Origin: Burkholderia metallica
GTDB lineage: Bacteria > Pseudomonadota > Gammaproteobacteria > Burkholderiales > Burkholderiaceae
Direction of reading: 5' to 3'
NCBI RefSeq assembly: GCF_902832845.1
Contig: NZ_CADFDB010000002.1
Location: 1-64,000 of the forward strand
Length of the DNA: 64,000 bases
The notes beneath the pieces are model-generated. The model was not told the origin of the DNA. It did not search any database and saw only the letters and a list, made by a program, of their open reading frames with translations. Positions 60,600-64,000 of this stretch are shown piece after piece. Within the stretch, counting starts at the first letter, position 1, and each line of letters opens with the position of its first letter. The position numbers and the translations under genes were made by a program.

Positions 60600-62717
60600 G
60601 TGACAGTTTTCGGGTGCATCGTTCATCGGCACAATCACTGGCTGGTGCTGCTTGCGGCGCTGTTGTGCGGGACCGGCTCGTGGGTCACCGCACGCCTGTT
60701 CCAGCGCACGGCGAGCACCGCCGGCACGCAGCGGCTCGGCTGGCTCGTGCTGACGGCCATCTCGGCCGGCGTCGCGATCTGGTGCACGCACTTCGTCGCG
60801 ATGCTCGGCTTCGACGCCGGCGCGCCGGTGCACTTCGACCTGCCGCTCACGCTCGTGTCGCTGCTGATCGCGGTCGGCGGCAGCACGATCGGCTTCGCGC
60901 TCACGACCCGCCGCACCGTCAGGGCCGCGCCCGCGCTTGGCGGCGCGATCGTCGGCATCGCGATCGTGCTGATGCACTACACCGGCATGCTCGCGTGGCG
61001 GGTTGAAGGTTTCGTGTCGTGGGACCCCGGCTACCTGATCGCGTCGGTGCTCCTGTCGCTCACCCTCGCGGCGCTCGCGCTGCACCTCGCACTGCGGCCG
61101 TCGCCGCACGCCGTCAACCAGATGGCCGGCGTGCTGTCGCTCGCGATCCTCGCGCTGCATTTCACAGGGATGTCCGCACTGCGCATCACGCCGCTGACGC
61201 TCGACGGCGCGTGGGACGACATGAACACGCTGCGTCCGCTTGCGCTGGCGGTGGCGGGCACCTCGCTCGTGATCGTCTGCACCGGGCTCGTGAGCTACCT
61301 GATCGACAGCAACGTGCGGGCCGAATCGCTCGAACACCTGCGCCGGCTGGCGCTGAGCGACATGCTGACCGGCCTGCCGAACCGGGCCGGCTTCAACGAG
61401 CGGCTGGACCTCGAAATCGAGCTTGCGCACGCGCAGGGCACCAAGCTCGCACTGATCGGCATCGACCTGAACCGCTTCAAGGAAATCAACGACCTGCGCG
61501 GCCACCATGCCGGCGACGAGGTGTTGCGCATCCTCGCGCGGCGCATGGCGAACCTGCTGTGCGACGGCGAATTCGTGGCCCGCGTCGGCGGCGACGAATT
61601 CGCGGCGCTCTGCCGGATGGACGACGACACGCGCGTGGTGGCGCTGCTCGAGCGGCTCGAGCCGGCGCTCTACAAGCCGGTGCGGCTGGACGACTACGAG
61701 GTCGTGCCGGGTGCGAGCTTCGGCGTCGCGATCTACCCGGACGACGCCGCCACCAAGGCCGCCCTCATCAACAACGCGGACCTCGCGATGTACCGCGCCA
61801 AGGGCAGCATCGCGCAGTCGATCTGCTTCTACGAGCCGGCGATGGACCTGATCGTCCGCGCGCGCCGCAGCCTTGCGGCCGACCTGCGGCGTGCGGTGGC
61901 CGACAACCAGTTGAGCATCCACTACCAGGTGCAGACGTCGCTCGCGACCGGCGAGATTCGCGGCTACGAGGCGCTCCTGCGCTGGCAGCACGCGACGCTC
62001 GGCCCGATTTCGCCCGCCGAGTTCATTCCGCTCGCCGAGGAGAACGGCATGATCCTGGACATCGGCGAATGGGTGCTGCGCGAGGCATGCGCGCGGGCGG
62101 CCGCGTGGGAGCCGCCTTATGCGGTCGCGGTAAACGTGTCGGCCGTGCAGTTCATGCACGCGGACCTGACGACGCTCGTGGCGGACGTGCTGGAAACCAC
62201 CCACCTGCCGGCGTCGCGACTGCAGCTGGAGCTGACCGAATCGACGATCTTCGCCGGGCGCGAGCGCGCGCTGGACACGCTGCGGCAGATCAAGGCGCTG
62301 GGCGTGAGCATCGCGCTCGACGATTTCGGCACCGGCTATTCGTCGCTCGACACGCTGCGCTCGTTCCCGTTCGACCGGATCAAGCTCGACCAGTCGTTCG
62401 TCGCTGATGCGCAAGCCCGGCCGCAAGATCGCGCGATCATCCGCGCGGTGCTCGCGCTCGGCAAGAGCCTGGGCATTCCGATCCTCGCCGAAGGCATCGA
62501 GACACGCGCCCAACTCGCGCTGCTGGCCGACGAGGGCTGCGACGAAGCGCAGGGCTTCCTGCTCGGCCGGCCCGCCCCCTTGAGCGAGATCGTCGGCAGC
62601 GGGCAGATCGCGCTGACCGGGGGCAACCGCGCCGGCGCGCCGGCCGCCGCGTCCGGAACGATCGCCGCAGCCGTCGAGACCGTCGACGCCGACGCGGAAC
62701 CGGACCCGCGCGGCTAG
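60600..62717 (+). CDS. MHYT-GGDEF-EAL membrane protein (c-di-GMP turnover)
   Basis: A 705-residue protein starting at a GTG (60600) with AAGG 5 bp upstream. The N-terminal MHYT module (about residues 8-245) shows WCTHFVAMLGF, MHYTGMLAW and LHFTGMSAL. GGDEF follows (DMLTGLPNRAGF; intact active-site GGDEF in RVGGDEFAAL) and then EAL with all key motifs: GYEALLRWQH, VNVSAVQF, ELTEST, DDFGTGYSS, KLDQSF, EGIET and QGFLLGRP. Both domains look catalytically complete, though such tandem proteins often favour phosphodiesterase activity. It probably couples gas or redox sensing to motility and biofilm choice. Confidence 0.94.
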   Translation: MTVFGCIVHRHNHWLVLLAALLCGTGSWVTARLFQRTASTAGTQRLGWLVLTAISAGVAIWCTHFVAMLGFDAGAPVHFDLPLTLVSLLIAVGGSTIGFALTTRRTVRAAPALGGAIVGIAIVLMHYTGMLAWRVEGFVSWDPGYLIASVLLSLTLAALALHLALRPSPHAVNQMAGVLSLAILALHFTGMSALRITPLTLDGAWDDMNTLRPLALAVAGTSLVIVCTGLVSYLIDSNVRAESLEHLRRLALSDMLTGLPNRAGFNERLDLEIELAHAQGTKLALIGIDLNRFKEINDLRGHHAGDEVLRILARRMANLLCDGEFVARVGGDEFAALCRMDDDTRVVALLERLEPALYKPVRLDDYEVVPGASFGVAIYPDDAATKAALINNADLAMYRAKGSIAQSICFYEPAMDLIVRARRSLAADLRRAVADNQLSIHYQVQTSLATGEIRGYEALLRWQHATLGPISPAEFIPLAEENGMILDIGEWVLREACARAAAWEPPYAVAVNVSAVQFMHADLTTLVADVLETTHLPASRLQLELTESTIFAGRERALDTLRQIKALGVSIALDDFGTGYSSLDTLRSFPFDRIKLDQSFVADAQARPQDRAIIRAVLALGKSLGIPILAEGIETRAQLALLADEGCDEAQGFLLGRPAPLSEIVGSGQIALTGGNRAGAPAAASGTIAAAVETVDADAEPDPRG

Positions 62718-62758
62718 CCGCCGACGCCGGCCACGGCAACCCGAACGCGGGTTGCAGC

Positions 62759-63522
62759 ATGCACGCTCACATGAAAGCCCATTACGCACGGATCGCAAGA
62801 CTGGCGCGCATTGCCGCGCCGGCCCGCAACCCGGCGCTGCTCGCGGCGCAATTCCGGGTATTCGCCGGGCAGCTCCCGGTGATGTATCTGATCCTCATCT
62901 CGAGCACCTGGAGCCTCGCCGTCACGCACCTGGGCAGCACGCCGTGGTGGCTGTCGGTCGCGATGCCGGCCGCGATGATGCTCACGGTCACGAACTGGCT
63001 GGTGATCCCGATCGCGGCGACGTTCACCACGTGGGCGCTGCTGCTGTTTCCGTACGGCGACGCGTGGCAAAAGGCGCAGGTCGCGTTCTTCCTGTCGACG
63101 CACGAGCCGACGCTCGTCGCCACCGCGATCAACATGGCCTGCAGCAGCGCCGCCTGCTCGCCGATCCGGCGAACCTGCCGCATTGCGCCCGCGTCCGGCT
63201 AGGGCCCGAAGTGCTCGACATCCAGGTCTCGGGCGTGCGCGATGCGGAAGGGGGCTACATCGGCCCGATGCTGTCGTGGTCGATCGTCACGCAGCAGGCC
63301 GAGGCGGAAGCGCGCATCCAGCAGCTCCCGCATCACGATTCGCTCACCGGCCTGCCGAACCGCGCGACCTTTCTGGCCGAACTCAACGCGAGCCTGCGCC
63401 GCCCGGACACGACGCTCGCCATCTACGTGAGCAAGCTGCGCACGAGCCTGGGGCTGAGGCCGAAGAACGGGCTCGCGATCACGACCGTCTACAACTATGG
63501 GTATCGACTCGAGCGTACGTGA
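62759..63522 (+). pseudogene. Mosaic pseudogene: membrane/GGDEF signalling protein fused to an OmpR-type C-terminal tail
   Basis: The frame from 62759 encodes membrane segments (PVMYLILISSTWSLAVTHLG onward) of a MASE-type sensor but appears shortened at two places and leaves homology-like sequence at about 63140, ending at 63202. In another frame, 63200-63417 encodes a PAS-like end (LDIQVSGVRDAEGGYIGP) and the start of a GGDEF domain (HDSLTGLPNRATFLAELN). This abruptly joins YVSKLRTSLG and TVYNYGYRLER, the DNA-binding tail of OmpR-type regulators, to 63522. The GGDEF core and the rest of the regulator are missing. Repeated deletions and at least one frameshift explain it. Confidence 0.7.
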
Positions 63523-63761
63523 GCGTCGTGGCACCGTGACGCCGCTCGTCAAGTTGACGGTGTCACGGAACTCGAACGGTTCCCTGGAGTCCATGAAGGA
63601 TTGCTTGCTGGCGTGCCGGCGCCACCGCGCTGCACGGCGATAGGGTGGCGAAGGATTCGCGTCGCCCGCCGCGTCATCGCAGCGACATCTTTCTCGCGTA
63701 CATCTATGTCCATGGCACTTCGCCAGTCTGCGGGGTGTCGAATTTTCAAGGAATACCGACC

Positions 63762-63950
63762 ATGGCGGCAAAACGTCTTCGCATCAACATGATTACCCGT
63801 CGCCAGTCGACGTTCGATGGCCGACATCTCGACAACGAAGCAGTCCGCCGTTTCGATGCACACGTGCAGGACGCGGTTCCCGCGCACCTGAAAGGCACGC
63901 AGGGCGCCGAGGCGGAGTGGCTGCCGCGCGTGAAGGTCAGCCAGCGGTAA
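63762..63950 (+). CDS. Small hypothetical protein
   Basis: A 62-codon frame starting MAAKRLRINMITRRQSTFDG and ending LPRVKVSQR. AAGGAA lies 8 bp before the ATG, a good ribosome site. The protein is basic and soluble, with no recognised domain. It lies just beyond the mosaic pseudogene, so it could be a small real gene or another fragment. Confidence 0.35.
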   Translation: MAAKRLRINMITRRQSTFDGRHLDNEAVRRFDAHVQDAVPAHLKGTQGAEAEWLPRVKVSQR

Positions 63951-64000
63951 TCTGCTTGCTCGATCTCGCCGCCCGGCCGTTCGCACTGTGTCGATCGACA

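Noticed and set aside
60288-62798. An 836-codon minus-strand frame
   Set aside because: Antisense shadow of the MHYT-GGDEF-EAL gene; the translation is Arg/Gln/His-rich with no recognisable domain.

Overview
The window is GC-rich (roughly two thirds G+C by eye), densely coded on both strands, and free of rRNA, tRNA, CRISPR or intact insertion sequences. Codon bias, the protein families and their combination point to a Burkholderia, most like the Burkholderia cepacia complex, probably a secondary replicon rich in accessory metabolism and signalling. The families include LysR regulators in many divergent pairs, a ZmpA/ZmpB-type M4 protease, a YadA-like trimeric adhesin, PntAB and MHYT signalling proteins. 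Species and replicon are inferences.

Layout. 1-5.6 kb: acyl-CoA dehydrogenase and EtfB with a divergent LysR, a solute-binding-fold protein without signal peptide, and a RhlE-type DEAD helicase. 5.7-10.3 kb: DJ-1/PfpI protein, glutathione peroxidase, an 8-bp tandem repeat beside a decayed SDR fragment, then a three-gene operon (metallo-beta-lactamase fold, tautomerase, unknown) divergent from a GcvA-like LysR. 11.1-14.1 kb: pntA-pntB transhydrogenase. 14.3-16.4 kb: a lone ABC ATPase with altered catalytic motifs, a TPR protein, a GNAT. 16.5-19.8 kb: a receiver plus degenerate HD-GYP protein next to an MHYT sensor kinase. 19.9-21.9 kb: PHB-depolymerase-like esterase and GNAT.

22.1-30.8 kb is the most unusual region. 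Two ATP-grasp ligases, a BASS-fold transporter, a DHA2 MFS exporter, a VioC/AsnO-like Fe(II)/2-oxoglutarate amino-acid oxygenase, an amino-acid-type binding protein and a LysR regulator sit together. This is the logic of a small ribosome- and NRPS-independent biosynthetic cluster for a modified amino acid or short peptide. I do not recognise its product.

30.9-34.0 kb: lipid-linked sugar transfer genes (GtrB-like GT2 with an altered DXD motif, a GT87 protein and a short GT87-like partner). 34.0-35.7 kb: a long, poorly coding gap. 35.7-39.9 kb: a periplasmic molybdenum hydroxylase (Tat-exported large subunit, 2Fe-2S subunit, diheme cytochrome c). 40.0-41.2 kb: a beta-lactamase-family lipoprotein. 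41.4-47.7 kb: a five-gene StyA/StyB operon with an SDR, a dienelactone hydrolase-SnoaL fusion and an outer-membrane protein, divergent from an AraC regulator. It resembles described indole-to-anthranilate operons and has a candidate paired operator.

47.9-64 kb: a tiny membrane protein, a TonB siderophore receptor convergent with a receiver-AraC regulator, an AT-rich gap, a 1204-residue trimeric autotransporter, a VOC protein, a P-loop kinase-like protein, a secreted M4 metallopeptidase, an MHYT-GGDEF-EAL protein, and a mosaic pseudogene made of pieces of a membrane GGDEF protein fused to the tail of an OmpR-type regulator.
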